A stretch of 64,000 nt of DNA, from contig OX365952.1 in NCBI GenBank assembly GCA_947247005.1, forward strand, positions 47,286,722 through 47,350,721, in the 5' to 3' direction. Positions 18,556 to 33,500 of this stretch are shown here, piece by piece (within the stretch, counting starts at the first letter, position 1; each line of letters begins with the position of its first letter). The position numbers and the translations under genes are program-made. The DNA comes from Spisula solida (Eukaryota; Mollusca; Bivalvia; Venerida; Mactridae). The notes under the pieces are model-generated. The model was not told the DNA's origin. It did no database searches and was given only the letters and a program-made list of their open reading frames with translations.

Positions 18556-21500
18556 CTGAAAGTATAGGATTAAAGAATAAATTAATCATTTATTTCGGAA
18601 ATGTGTGTAGTGAATGTCAATTTATGATGTAGCTCTTGACGTCCTTTATATATGAGCCAGTCTCCAGCAAAACCTGCTATAATGACATTATGTAATTAGT
18701 ATATATAACAAGATTTTGATAAAGCTCTAAAATAAGGAAAAATACATATCTATTGATTCTATTTTAAGTAATTGACCCATATAGTACTATACCTTAGCTT
18801 TAAATTTTCCTATGAATTATGTCGAAAACACATTCTTCGTTGCTATGGTGACCAATTTCAGAAAAGTACTCCGATTAAGAAAAACGAGGATTTATTTGTT
18901 TAAAACAGAAGTAGCCTTTTTCTGAATGCAAACATTTTCGATTTTGATATATATTTTGAAAAGTGAAACATAATTATAGAATTTGATACTATTTTGAACA
19001 GTTTGTGTCAAGAATTGATAAAATGGTGTAATAATGAAATACTTATTTCAGTTACGTCGAATAACGTTTGAATGACGTTTGCGACGTCACACAAAAGGCT
19101 CCGAATAGGGACTCTACAAAAACTGCTGTAACTTCCTTAAAACTCAAGATATTAACATAATTTCTTTTGCGATTTGCTGATTTAACATTATCCTGTAATA
19201 CTATGGAAAATCTTAAAGTCAATATTTTTGTCAAAATAGCAGGTTTTCCTGGAGACTGGCTCATATATAATTGGCCAAAAACGAGGGGTGATCCAGTATT
19301 GACTGGACTAGTGCTGCACCATTAGCGTATGTATGTGTTAGTTGTTCGCCACAAATACCCGATGTACCGGTATTAAGCAATAAGAAATTAAATCGTAATT
19401 AATATTTAAAATGACCCAATTTAAATATTTGAGCAAAAAGTACAACAACGACAGACATCCATAAGTGTTTGATGATCCCGTCTGAGAATAATCGGGGAAA
19501 GCCCACATTATATCAGTTTTCTCATGTCAAATAAATAGTTCTATTTATATTTTAAATTTAATTCTTGAACCTTTTTGCTACAAGCTTTTGTATATAGATC
19601 TATCTCGACACACAATCGATAGCATAATCATATCAGTCTATGTACGATAAGGAAATATGGGTGTTCAGGCAGTCTAGCTATTTACATACTAAAGACAAGA
19701 AAAGACAAGCCGGGATATTGGAGGACAATAGAACCAGATCGATCGTAAATATAACCTAACACATAATATACTTGTACGTATAACAAACGATATATTAACA
19801 CCATCTTGAGAATATGTCATTTACATACTTTACGGAACATAGCTGAGAAAAAAAAATATTTCAAGGAAAATTCCTTTTTTTGACAAATATCAACACTTAC
19901 AGTGTAAAAAACATTTACGTAGGGTGATCAGAAAGAAATAAGACAAACGCTTTAAATTGACAATGAATACTGATATAAATGAGAAAATTTGTATGCCTAT
20001 CACAAAACATATCTTCTCTCCGTCTACCGAGTTTCATAAATATTCATTTATTATTTATAGATATATCAGCGGTTTCACAACCTTGGGTACAGCGACTCGC
20101 CACACACAATAATTGGCGTACGTAAACGGTAAGCTATTCGTATTTTAGGTTTATTATGAAACAAGTTCTGTAAGTTAAATTTATCACTCTCAACAACTCA
20201 TAACTGATCCATCGTCAAGAGTTTACAAGAGATTCCAATTTCGATGTACACTGCTAAGTGCTAAACAAGGAAACACTTATTTTACGTGGCAATGGAACGG
20301 TGAACAGTCCCTTACTACCAGGCTATAATGGCGTTTTTATTCCATTTAAATCCTGTGTTTTATTTAAGAAATAAAAATCTGTTCGCGTTTATTGTCGATG
20401 AATAAAACACGGGCAGGAGTTCGGATGCGGAAAAATTAAATCACGAGTGCTTAGCACGAGTTATTTAGTTTTCCGCATCCGAACGAGTGCCCGTGTTTTA
20501 TTCACCGACAATATACAAGAACAGAGTTTTTATTTCGATTCTAAATACGATAATACCCCGCACTATTTAACTGCGCGCATTCCATTTTCACCCTTTGACA
20601 TTGAACATAATTCCACGCTGAAATTGAGTGGCTTATTAGCTGGTACAATTACCTCCCTCGTTAATGAAAACGACCTTCGTAATTTTCTGAAGGAAATACC
20701 ACATTTTAAATATTGAAACAATTTTAATAACACGAGTATATGGTATCTATTTCATAAAATGAAAAATATAAATGAATTGATTATCAGAAGCTTTAATAAA
20801 ACTTGGTTTCTAGAGTATATTGGAGTTTCTAAAAATAGATGCGTCATAGCTGTAACACTGGATTCTCGTGCAACTCGCCTTGTAATCGTCACTCGTAGAA
20901 AAAATTTCTATAAAGTTTACGTTCATTCATTCATAAATATGTCACGTGAGACTTGGCGTAAATAGAAACAGCCAATTTGATAGATATGTTTTATGGGGGT
21001 AATAATACATTGTTAGGTCCGCTCTATATTTAAACGATTAATCCGCAGATCGTGTTAGAATTCTCCATTATTGATAAAACAACTTGTTATATAATGACTT
21101 CGAATATTCGAATACGAAATTTGGATGCCAAAGTCGACCGATTTTCATATGTAGTCTCTTCTGGTTACCGGTAAAACGCATGCATATAAAGGGAAACTAC
21201 TCTAGTCATACTCTCTGTCTGACTGATACCCGTATTACTTGTTCATGAACCAACCACATACAGTCTAGATGGAAGGTAATTGCTAATCTGAAGTGACAGT
21301 TCTCTATCAACGTGCTGTACAATCACAGTATTTACCCTTTATGTCAAAGGCACATGGTTTGTGTGTACCCTATATATTGAGAAGGTTGTGCAGCGGCCAT
21401 GTATAGCCGCAACGGATATCACGTTACAGGAACTGGTATCCGCGCTTGCTGTGACAAATGTAGAAACACTGGGTACCAGCTTTTGTAACGTCATATCCGT

Positions 21501-24500
21501 TGCGGCTAAACATGGCCGCTGCGCAACCTTCTCGATTTCGAATATTTACATTAATAGGGTACACACAGATAATTTGAAACTAGGATAATGTGAAACCATG
21601 TGCCTATGCTATATGTAGGGCTGTTAAGATATCAGAGATTGTGCACTGTGGGTAGATTAGTCGGGTTTTTGATTATGGTGGGTTTTATTCAACTTACATT
21701 TGTTCTTTTTGACCTTTCAATCAAATTTTCTAATTCATTTGCTAGTCACGGAATAAATCCAACATTTGTGGATACATAGTTCAAGATTTATTGACTTAAC
21801 GGCTCTTATTAACCAAACATACAGTCAAACCTCTATTAAAGACCGTCTGTAAGCAAAGACCACTGTTACATAACCAGTCTACAAAGATCTGTCTGCAAAG
21901 ATCACCAATTTAATATCCATCAGGCCACTTTCAATTATAGTTAATCTGTCTTGAGAAACCATCTGCGAACAAAGAGCACGTTTTGATGCTCGCTTTCTTT
22001 TTATATATAGGTTTGACTCTTTACATTGTATGTTTCCCGATCCACCACTTTTCAGTTCCATCAAAGAATTGTTCTGTTTTATTTTGCTCTGACGGAACTG
22101 GAAACCGATGTAACACTCAGACGGAACATTTGACATTTTAGTTCCGTCAGAGCGGTACATCGGTTTCGAGTTTCGTCAGAGCCATATGAAAACAGAACAA
22201 TTCTCTGACGGACTTGAGAAACGATTTATCGTTCATCAGGTAGAAACTACCACTGTGAATAAACTAAGGTCAGCGCTCTCTGTACAGACCATCCAACGGA
22301 ACTACACAACAATGGTCATTGTACACAGGGGGTTTCTTAACAGGTTAAATAGCTGTCGATATGGTCTGATTGAAGTTAAGATGGCGATCGCTGCAGAAAG
22401 GTTTAGTGATACAATGTTCATTGTTTGTTTGCATCCAAATTCTCTTTACCACAGGATTGACTGTTATACTACTGTAGACAAAAGTAAGTTAAGCCTAGGT
22501 CCCACTGAGGATTTTCACATCGGCGGTGTCCTCCCGATTTCTTCCGATACCACCCAATTAATCATAATTCCTTCCGATATCACACACTGGCTCATGACTT
22601 CTCCAAAGCTTCCGCTAGACCAAGAGGACTCTGTTCTCGATGTCCTGATAGCTCATTAAATTAAATCGGAACCGGTGTACATCGCCGAGGAAAACAATGC
22701 TCAGTGGGACCTAGGCTTTATATTACAAATGAAAAGTAACACCTGTCTGCTTACCTGCGATCATAAATGCATGTTCATATGTCCCTCCTTCGTCAACGAT
22801 CACACCTTAAACAGAAAGCATACGTCTTTGATTGATAAATAGTATGTTAATCGTAACTTAAAACATGTTGGCACTTAATTATCTAGGATTCGAAACAATA
22901 CTGTACTGGGCCATTGCCTTGCAAAATGAATTAAATACGGAATAATTAGACCATTATCGCATCAACCCACAAAATGGATACGCATACAACCCAGTATCAA
23001 TATACATGTAAATAGATCGCACCACAGCACATCATTTTACAAGAATATTTCTAATACAGTGTAGCGTGACTTTGGCTACAGTTCCAAGACGAAATTTGTC
23101 TACATTGGGATACAAAAGTAGCCATAAGTATTTTTTTTCTTATTCGATTTCTATGAAATATACGCCATGCTAAGGGGAAAATATGTTTCATGAAAAGCAA
23201 AACATTGAATAAAACAGTTGTGTCCAAATTCCGCGAACTTTTTATCCTCCCTCCCATAACAACGTGTGTCTCCATAGGTCAATGGCTGGCGTGCTTGCGG
23301 TCTAATCTGGCGACCCGGGTTCAAATACGGGTGGTGGCACTCATATGCCTACCATATTTCAACAGAAAGCTGACTGGCAAATTAAGGCTATGCTCTGGAT
23401 CGGCATTGTATGTATATATACTATGTATACGAGGAGCCACACAGCGCTTCCTTATTTAGAACATCTAGTTAGTGCGATATTGATGGGTTTCTGTTTCTTC
23501 GTGAAAAATGACAATCAGCCGTCTTAGCACGAGAACAAACCTATACATCACATAATGACGTACCGTTTATAGAACTTTGTAGATAAAATATCAATATCTA
23601 CGAATACTTACGCCAATTGATTGCCAAATCTAGTATACCAATACAGAACAGCATACGTGATTTATTTACATGTACTTATATTGTCATGTCTAGGACAAAC
23701 ACATGAGACGAGGCTGGCAGCCTATGAACGCCACGCTATTTATAATGAAGACACCATTTCCTTACTAATAGAGAACTAGCTCAAAAGTTCACGTACAGTT
23801 ATCTATCACTATTTAGAGGTCTAATGTTTTCCCCCAAGGATAGATTGTGTTGGCGTAGATCATGACGTATGTTCATTGAGCTGCAGGGTATGCTACGAAT
23901 AATGTTGAGATATTTTATACAGTCTTAAAGATCTAACACGTTTATGATCAATTTCACACTACACGTATTGAAGTCGGTCCATTTTGGCATGGGATGTCGC
24001 CGAAATGGTAGGGGAGAAACTTATTAGAGTCCATACCAGTGATATTGATTTTGAAGTTATGGACGTGGCCTCCCTCATAACAGATATAACCTGGACTTGT
24101 ATATGGAAATGACCTTCACGATTTGGACGTTCATTTGACTATACGGAGATTACCTTAGCGATTTGGACCTGTCATTGCCGAAATGGGTGTGATCTTGCCG
24201 ATGCAGAAATGACATGAACAATACGAATATGACCATGACGATATGAAAATGGCCTAAACGATACCGGTATGACCTAGACCAGGGGTGATATGTAATATTG
24301 ATCTTTTTTTACTTAAGGATAAGGACAACCAATCCGATCACGGCATATTAAACTTAAAGTCAGTAACAGGGAATATGATTGGCTATCCTTAGTATCAAAT
24401 TAATAAGATCAAGATTGAATACCACTCCAGGCGGACGTGACTTTAGCGTACGCGCATCGTGTGCTTTTGCAAAAAAGTTTCGGTATGATACAAAAGCACG

Positions 24501-27500
24501 GTTCAGACAAAACAACAAACAGTGTGCAAACTTTACATGTGTTTGTTCCTTTTCAAACTTACCAGAACAAACAGCGCAACCACCTTTGCATAGCGGCGCA
24601 TTTGATGGCTTTTATTAAAAAGTTATTGTTATGCATAGTATACATATTAGCCCTTTCAGGATGCCTTAAAATTATCGTGCGCTAACTACACAATTTCAAT
24701 GTTCGAGAAAAAGCGCTTCAAAGATTCAGATATGATAATCTTACTCGATATTGGTCGATTTGCAAGAAATAAAAAATATTATTATTACCATGAATTTTAA
24801 TACCCCATGAACAACAGTTTATTCTAAAATTGAAAAACGCATGTTTTGAGATAGCTCATTAATTAGTGTTACAATATTTTGATCTTATTCATTATTATAC
24901 TGAGCTATCAGGAGACAGCACATGAAATAAGAACGTTTTAAACGAAACTGTTTCATTTATTTTTGATCATTGTCATTATATTTTTATCTATCTCCAAGGA
25001 ATGACGCCATGTTTAGTATTTTTGTGTCAAATCACGTGACAAAATGCTTATTTTTAATTGGTTGTTCGGCATTTGTTACAATTATAGTGTTATATTTATT
25101 ACTGATGCTTCCATTAAGAAAACAATGGGTGCATTAGTGAAGATAGCTCAACATATTAGGAATCCAGGGTTGTAATTGTCTCAAAAAATGATTTTTGTTG
25201 ATAGCTCAAATAATTCTAAGCTGACGAATTGTTAATGCTTATGGTTCTAGGGGTAGCCATAATGTTCCAGGAAATGCCCGGATATTTGAGTGTGTGCTTT
25301 CTGTTTGTATTTGTCTTCAGTCAATATTGACCTTTGGTCCTCTCTTAGTAGATTTCTATTGAATACACCTTACCACTTGTCTAGTGTGCTACAATACAGT
25401 ACATTTCCTAGCAATGTTTACAGTTCGGAACCAGGCTCTGTGAAAACCGTCAGTTCTTCAGTCATGCCAGACAAATTTTGATTCGGACTGACAGAAAATC
25501 AATTTTATTTTTCAATGAGACGAAGAGAGACATTCAGTCACTTTACCAATTCGGACTGACAAGTTTAAAACTATTTTTTTAACGGAGCTTGGGTTTCCTT
25601 GTAGACAAGTTGGCTCCTTATTTACACCGGATCCAGTACATTGCAGAAAACAGATTTAGTAAATTTATTTGATGTTTTCTTTCTTAGATCTTAAACCTTG
25701 GTAAATCCCATAGGATTGAGGTCTCTGAGATTTAAGACGTAGTTTATATGTAAATGAAATTTACTTTCTGTCCCAGAATAATCCTTGACGCCTCAATATT
25801 GATTGGTGCTTAAATCTGCTATGAAGTACTTTAAAATACGCTTAAAACTCCTTTACCTAAGTTCAAATTGGTTGCAAATACCAACTACGTACTGGCACTA
25901 TATTACTACTGGTCAAGCCTTTGTAAAAACTTTTTATGAGCAAAACATACATGTTACATACATGAACATATTCATGAAATCTATTTTGTGTTTAGTTTAT
26001 GCGACTGTTTTGAAGACTTAAGTAATACCGAGTATCCAAAATTTTCACAAAACTCGATTATAAAACAAGGGAGACAAACGTGATATCGTTGTGCTAATAC
26101 TGACTGTCTAAATAATTGCCATTTTGAAGGTAATTAAAAGGCCACTCGTAATCACAGCGTAAAAACTTAATCATTGTATGACTTATTGGAAGACAGTTTA
26201 ACTAAACTTGTATGACGTTTTGCGAACAAAAGCATCTGTGATTTTCGGTCACTGTATGCCTTACTGGGAGACTTTACAATTCAGGGTGTATGGCTTATTG
26301 CGATGAGCGGAAGTTGACTCGTTTATACGCTGTGGTAATACACAAGATGTTTCGTTAGAAGTTTTGCCCAGCGGTTCCATAGGCACATGGTTTCAAATTT
26401 TATTGAGTGTACCCTATGTATATTAAATTATCTGAGTGTATCCTATGTAGAGAGGTTTGTGAAGTTGGCAGTTAGCTGTTAGATGTTAACTCAAAAGTTA
26501 ACTCAAAAAACAATTTTCGAGTGAACTTCTGGCAGAAGTTAACTCAGCTGTTAACTCAGAAGTTAAATTTTTAGAATATTTTTTAGTTAACTTCTGAGTT
26601 AACATCTGAGTTAATCGAAAAATATTTTTGAGTTAACTTCTGAGTTAACATCTGAGTTAACTTCTGCCAGAAGTTAACTCGAAAAATATATTTTGAGTTA
26701 ACTTCTGAGTTAACATCTAACAGCTAACTGCCAACTTCACAGACCTATGTATAGAGAAGGTTGTGCAGCGGTAATCTTTAGCCGCAACGGATATGATGTC
26801 ACAGGAACTGGTATCTGTGTTTGCTGTGACAATTGTAAAAATACTGGGTACCAACTTTCGTAACGTCATACTAGTATCCGTTGCGGTTAAACATGGCCGC
26901 TGTCCAATCTTCTCTCTATATATGGTTCACTCAGATAACTAGAAACCATAATTTGAAACCATTATTTGAAACCATGTGCCTATGAGCGGGGCGTGTACAA
27001 ATGTTTAATACTCACCAGTTATCACAGGGCCAATTACTGTTCCCACGGAGCAAAATATGAGCTCCATTCCTGTGGCTATAGATAGATATTTGATTCCTAC
27101 AAGTTTCACATTTATAGTATTCATAACAGCGTAACATCCACCAAAATATACTCCTAATAACACAGCATAGATAACTAGACCCGTGTAAGTTCGTGAATAC
27201 AATGGAAATAAAAACGTCCCTAAAGCTAAAGATCCGAATGACCCCGAGTATAACACTACCTCATCCATGTTTTTACTTTCTGAGATAAGTGACGTCATCA
27301 CCCGCGCTAAGATTGTCGCAAAACCACATGACGACAACAACAGGTTTGCGGCAATATGCGAGTAACCTTTAACCAATGCGAAATGTGGTAAATGTAGAAA
27401 TATCATATAAGTTCCTATACTAAACAGCATTAAACTGAGTGAAAAACAAATAATTAATTTGTTAGCGTAAACTTTTGCATAGTGCTTAAGTAACTGCCGC

Positions 27501-30500
27501 CTGGATATGCGCTCTTCTGTGTCGGAGTTAATGGATTCCTGTCTTGCTAATTCTAACCGAGATGGTCTACATAGTACTGCGAATAAACATTTATGTAATC
27601 CAATCCCAGCAAGGAATATAAAATATCCCGAGTTCCCGTAGAAGTCTCGTACAATCTCCATTATTGGCGAGAGTATACATGTTCCGACCCCTACACCGGA
27701 TACAGCAATCCCTAATGCTGTATTTCTCCATCTCCGGAAGTTGAATCCCACAACTACCATAGTCGCTGTGTAACCTACACCACCGCCGAAACCTGAAAAA
27801 AATATAATTATATTCATTATTCAACAATTGAAGTCAAATCGAAATTATATCAATGTTTAAAAAGAGGATATTTGTTTTCCAATGTAAGATCGATGCACAC
27901 AGTGAGCAGTTGACGTAACATTTAAGTCAGACACTCACGAGGTGAAATAACATTCGATCTTACACTGAAAAACACAAATATTCTATTTATGTAATGCTTT
28001 ATTTTCCAGTGCGCGCTGACGTACTATCAAATAGATCACCATACAACAGTCGATTTATGACGTAACCACGATATGTGATTAACTTTAATATTGTAATTTA
28101 AGTAAACATGTTGACGTTGATGTATTTGTAATGGAAGAAAACGTCTTTTTCATTTTGTATCAATCGCTATCTAGATCTTCTAATACAACAGCCACTGTAA
28201 GCAAGCTAACCGTTAACCATTTCAGTAATGAACTAATCCGAGTTCTTGTTTGATTATGATCGTGTATTAAGTTTTATTCACCTTACTAACTGCATATTTA
28301 AATTACTACCAATGCAATACAGCATTATTATTTGGCTGCATTGCCGCCAAATTAATGATTTTGTGAGCTATCCAAGGAAGTCATTATCATTACAAGTTTA
28401 GACGTCAACAGGCTTAAACAAAAGTGTGGCGCTACAAGGGGATTTAAAAAAATCCATTTGAGTGAAATTATCAACCGTCGAATAATAAACAGTGAAATTA
28501 TCGGATAACAATTTACTGATATTCCGCGGTAAACCACTCGTAAGCATTAAATAAACAGAAATAACTCGAACAGTACATTAAAATATTTCCATTAACGGCA
28601 TTAGTAAATAAGGGATTAAGGTTGAACATGGAAGGTAAACGAACGCACATTCACAGTATAATCTTCCCAAATAAATCCCATGACAGGAAAGTGTTAACAG
28701 AACGGCAAGATCACGTCTCGTCTTTCACACTAAGCAAACACATCACGGTGAGTAGGACAAATGGGAAGAGAAGAAACTGTAGACAAAGCGAAGTTGACAT
28801 TTCAAATGCGTATGTACTACTAGAAATACAAGAAGATGATAATTATTAAGTCGGACAGGGAAGGCAGCACTTAACTAACTAGTAAACAGCCAATAACAGA
28901 AAACATAAAAACATGCAAGGCACAATGCCCAACATACAACCGAACGAAAATAATATTCAATGGCAACTACCCGCATAAAACTAGGTCGATTTGTATGTTG
29001 GTAAATGACGATTTGGATGAAAACATGACCCCAATATTTTAGTTCCCCCACCCGATTTATGGGGAGAAAATGTCCGTTCAGTCTGATATACTAGTAACAG
29101 GTTAGAACTGACTGGTAATCAAGTGGCATGGGTTGGTCCAAACTGCTCAAAGCGATTACGTCAGGCGTTGCTACATGAATCACTACTTACTGTCATAACA
29201 ACATACCATGTGATGATGAAACTTATTGTGATCACAGTAGTAAGGGTACCTGCAAGGGGAAGTAACCACTGTGAGAAGTATGGTGGTGCCAGTGATTACT
29301 TGTGGTAGCGGCAAGGGAGAGCACTGCGTTTAAGGTTGGGGTTGGAGACTTATCTTTACGCAAACAATCAAAGTGCAAATCCTTATCCCCTTACTTTGCT
29401 TATCCTTACCTTCGGAATATAGAAAATGTGAGCTATAGAACAGAACATCTGGCCTGTCGCTAATTAATCCTCTTGTGTTTTCGTTATTGTATCGTAAGAA
29501 TGTTTTGATTGGTTAAAAAATTACAACTGTGATTGGACAACGAAAAAGCACGGATATACAAGGATACCATTTTAAATGTTCTCAACAAGTTGGTATAAAT
29601 ACTTACCGCCAATTATACCAAACATAAATATAGTAAGCGTGAGGTATGGTCTAAATACTTACCGCCAATTATACCGAACATAAATATAGTAAGCGTGAGG
29701 TATGGTCTAAATACTTACCGCCAACTATACCGAACATAAATATAGTAAGCGTGAGGTATGGTCTAAATACTTACCGCCAACTATACCGAACATAAATATA
29801 GTAAGCGTGAGGTATGGACTAAATGCTGTCGCTAAGCAACCAAGTGTTGTGAGTACACCGTCAATAAACATGGCTGTTCTACAACTGAATCTGTCAATAA
29901 TCACACTGGATACAGGACCTAAAATAGTAGATATTATATCGTTATTTATCAGTCATACAAATTGTGCAATTACATTGTAAATAACTTTGTGAATTCCATT
30001 CGCTTCTTTAGGACTGCAGGACGTCTTTACACATATTCCAGACGATTAAGGGCTGACACATTGTAACTCTGACGACTACGCAAGCACACAATGACGGAAT
30101 GGTGCTATACGTCGCCTTTTATATTGCAGTCGTGGTATTATCTCAACGTATACAGACATTCTAGAGGTGACTATTGAGTCCATTTTTGACTATTGCAATA
30201 CTATTGCTATTGCTGAAAGTACTACCCCGTATTGCGATGCTATTGTATTGCTAGAAACTATTGCGATACTACTGCAATAGTTATTGCCAAGATTTGAAAA
30301 CTAGAGATTAACTTGTAAATGCAAATTTGCATAGAGTATAAGATATCACTTTGTTGTGCGACATACTTATCTACTGTTTGTGGAAATTATTTAAAATGAA
30401 TTGGACGGAACTAGATTAATTAAATGTAACTAAATACTGCAGTTTTGATGCATGGGATTATTTAAAATAAACTTTTAACGAGAACGGAAGTTGCTTTAAA

Positions 30501-33500
30501 TTAATAATAAACTATTATTTATAAAAAGGAAACTATCGTAACTATCGATAGTTGAGCTAACTATCAGCGATAGTTATTGGATCGAGACTTTTACTATCGA
30601 TCCGTACTATCGGACAATCGGTGTCATAATGTATCAATAGTTCGATGCATCGGCCCACACCTAAAAATACAGTGTAATATTTCTCTCTAACAACCTGTAG
30701 TCAAGAACATGATCAATATGTACAACCAATGATCATACCGATAACTCCATGGTACAACCCGGCTAGATCAACCACAGTTATCAATCAGTTGTTGTCGGTG
30801 ATAATTATACTGGTAGTCACAGTTTTGCTTAACGCTACCTAGAAAACTCGTTATTTTCAAGGCCACATCATTTATGTTACCAGTAATATAGTGGTATTTA
30901 CTAATATATGATCTCTATTAACAGGTATGTACTGATATACGATCTCTATTAACAGGTATGTACTGATATACGATCTCTATTAACAGATATGTACTAATAT
31001 ATGATCTCTATTAACAGGTATGTACTGATATACGATCTCTATTAACAGATATGTACTGATATACGATCTCTATTAACAGGTATGTACTGATATATGATCT
31101 CTATTAACAGGTATGTACTGATATATGATCTCTATTAACAGATATGTACTAATATATGATCTCTATTAACAGGTATGTACTGATATACGATCTCTATTAA
31201 CAGATATGTACTAATATACGATCTCTATTAACAGGTATGTACGGATATATGATCTCTATTAACAGGTATGTACTGATATATGATCTCTATTAACAGGTAT
31301 GTACTGATATATGATCTCTATTAACAGGTATGTACTGATATACGATCTCTATTAACAGGTTTTCACACTATACTTGATGGGAAATAAAATATGTGGTCTT
31401 GGGGAAATTAAATATGTGGTCTTCGTACACAGGATTTGGTTTTCTTCCATGGTGGACTTCAACACACTTAGACTGTACTGAGAGTCTTTAATGCTTACAT
31501 ACCCAAGTACATTGTATATCACCAACTAGTAACATGACTTCATAACGATCGGTTTGTCAGTTTCCCATAAATGCTCATTTTCACCGTAATTTAAAATACA
31601 AATACCCTAACGTATAGATCATTGTAAGGTAGACAGAACTAATTTGATAAATATCGGTTCCATTACAATACTGAATACGTCTGGTCTATAGAATAACAAC
31701 ACGCGGTTCACTAGACACATCTTTAACACTTAACGAAGACGAAAACTGATCGTATAATTCAGACATCAAAGAGCAAATAGAAAATACGGCGGAGCATTAT
31801 CAACATAGCGACCAATTTCCTGTTTAATCGGAAGTATTTCAACATAAGGACAAGGAAAAAATAGTGTTTTCAGTCCCCCTAATCTAACCATATAAATATC
31901 CTCTACTAAAAACGTTTGGGGCCTCCATTCCATACAAGTGTAAGATGCTAAAGGTTTCTAAAATCATATTAATAAGAAGACGATATTTCCGTGAACCGAA
32001 CCCATGACTCACTCCAAAATCGTAGCGGATAGGAAAATTTAACCCAACAAATTTATGGTCTAGTATTAAGTGGAGGTATTAAGTTAGCGTGACTGACAAT
32101 TTCAACATTATTCCCATATTTCATGCTAATACCAATACAAAGCCTGGCACAGGTATGATATTAATACAAGACTCGGCAAGTAGGCAATCAATGGTAGGAT
32201 CAATATTAGCAATCAACATGAATGCCTGGTTGCTCATTTTGTTGGATTACTATCACGGCAGTCCGTGTGTCACACAGGCTGTCAGTCTAACTCTCGTACC
32301 AACACGCACCTAACTCTCGTACTGACACGCACCTAACTCCCGTACTGACACGCACCTAACTCTCGTACTAACACGCACCTAACTCTCGTACTAACACGCA
32401 CCTAACTCTCGTACTGACACGCACCTAACTCTCGTACTAACACGCACCTAACTCTCGTACTAACACGCACCTAACTCTCGTACTAACACGCACCTAACTC
32501 TCGTACTAACACGCACCTAACTCCCGTACTAACACGCACCTAACTCTCGTACTAACACGCACCTAACTCTCGTACTAACACAAACCCTGTCACTATTCCA
32601 ATGTTCTATACACGGACAGAATTTAAATAACAAAAAACGGTTGATTGTTTTATTGCGTTGTTCGTATCAGGTGAGAATTGGCGATGCTCAATGTGATGAA
32701 TAATTAAACAGCATGTCACCAAAATACAAGGAGTGTTCTAGATCTGTCGTTATCACAAACCTATGTGCTTTTCCTCTGTTCCATAACATTGGTAATACAC
32801 AGTGATAATGCACAGTGTGTATTAAATATGTAAATTAGCAACCTCGTGTCAATGAACTTGATTATGATACCAGGCCCCCATCTCCCGAAGTATCTCAAGT
32901 AGAAATCTCAACTCAAATCAGAAGTTCATGATCTTGACATTTTACTGTTATTTTTTAAACTCAGAATATAGTGCCTGATTTGTTATGCCCATTTTGAGTA
33001 ATGCCTTCCATAGAAATTACTTCAAAGATGAATGACAATATCGGAGATGAGATTTAGCTCAATTTGAGATCCTTAGGTAGATCGGGGCCTATATTGACAC
33101 AAACAAGTCGTTTTGAGTTATTGTTCATTTTATAATGTATGAATTTCTTTGTATTCATTTTACATCAAACTTCTCCATTAACTGTACTTGATAATTGTAC
33201 ATAAATGTTGATGTAATCGGCATTTGTAAAATGGAACTACAGTTTGAACAGCGTGTAAACGACTGTGCGTCAATATCTAGGCCGTTGTGGTTTGATTTAG
33301 ATGGTTGGAGTAAAAAAACACAACACTATTGGTAGAATAATTTGAAATACTAAGCTTATATACGAAAATATACTAGTACTGACAGGTATATTTTGTTTAC
33401 TACATATGTTCTGGGTATTATTGAATCTTCGCCATCAAAATGAATATACAAGTTTTGTCTCATAGGCAGTAAAAATCTAAATATAAAATATTACTGTTTT

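Noticed and set aside
22186..22659. 157-codon plus-strand frame in transporter intron 4
   Set aside because: It runs from a hairpin repeat into MITE Q copy 5; no domain and antisense to the gene.
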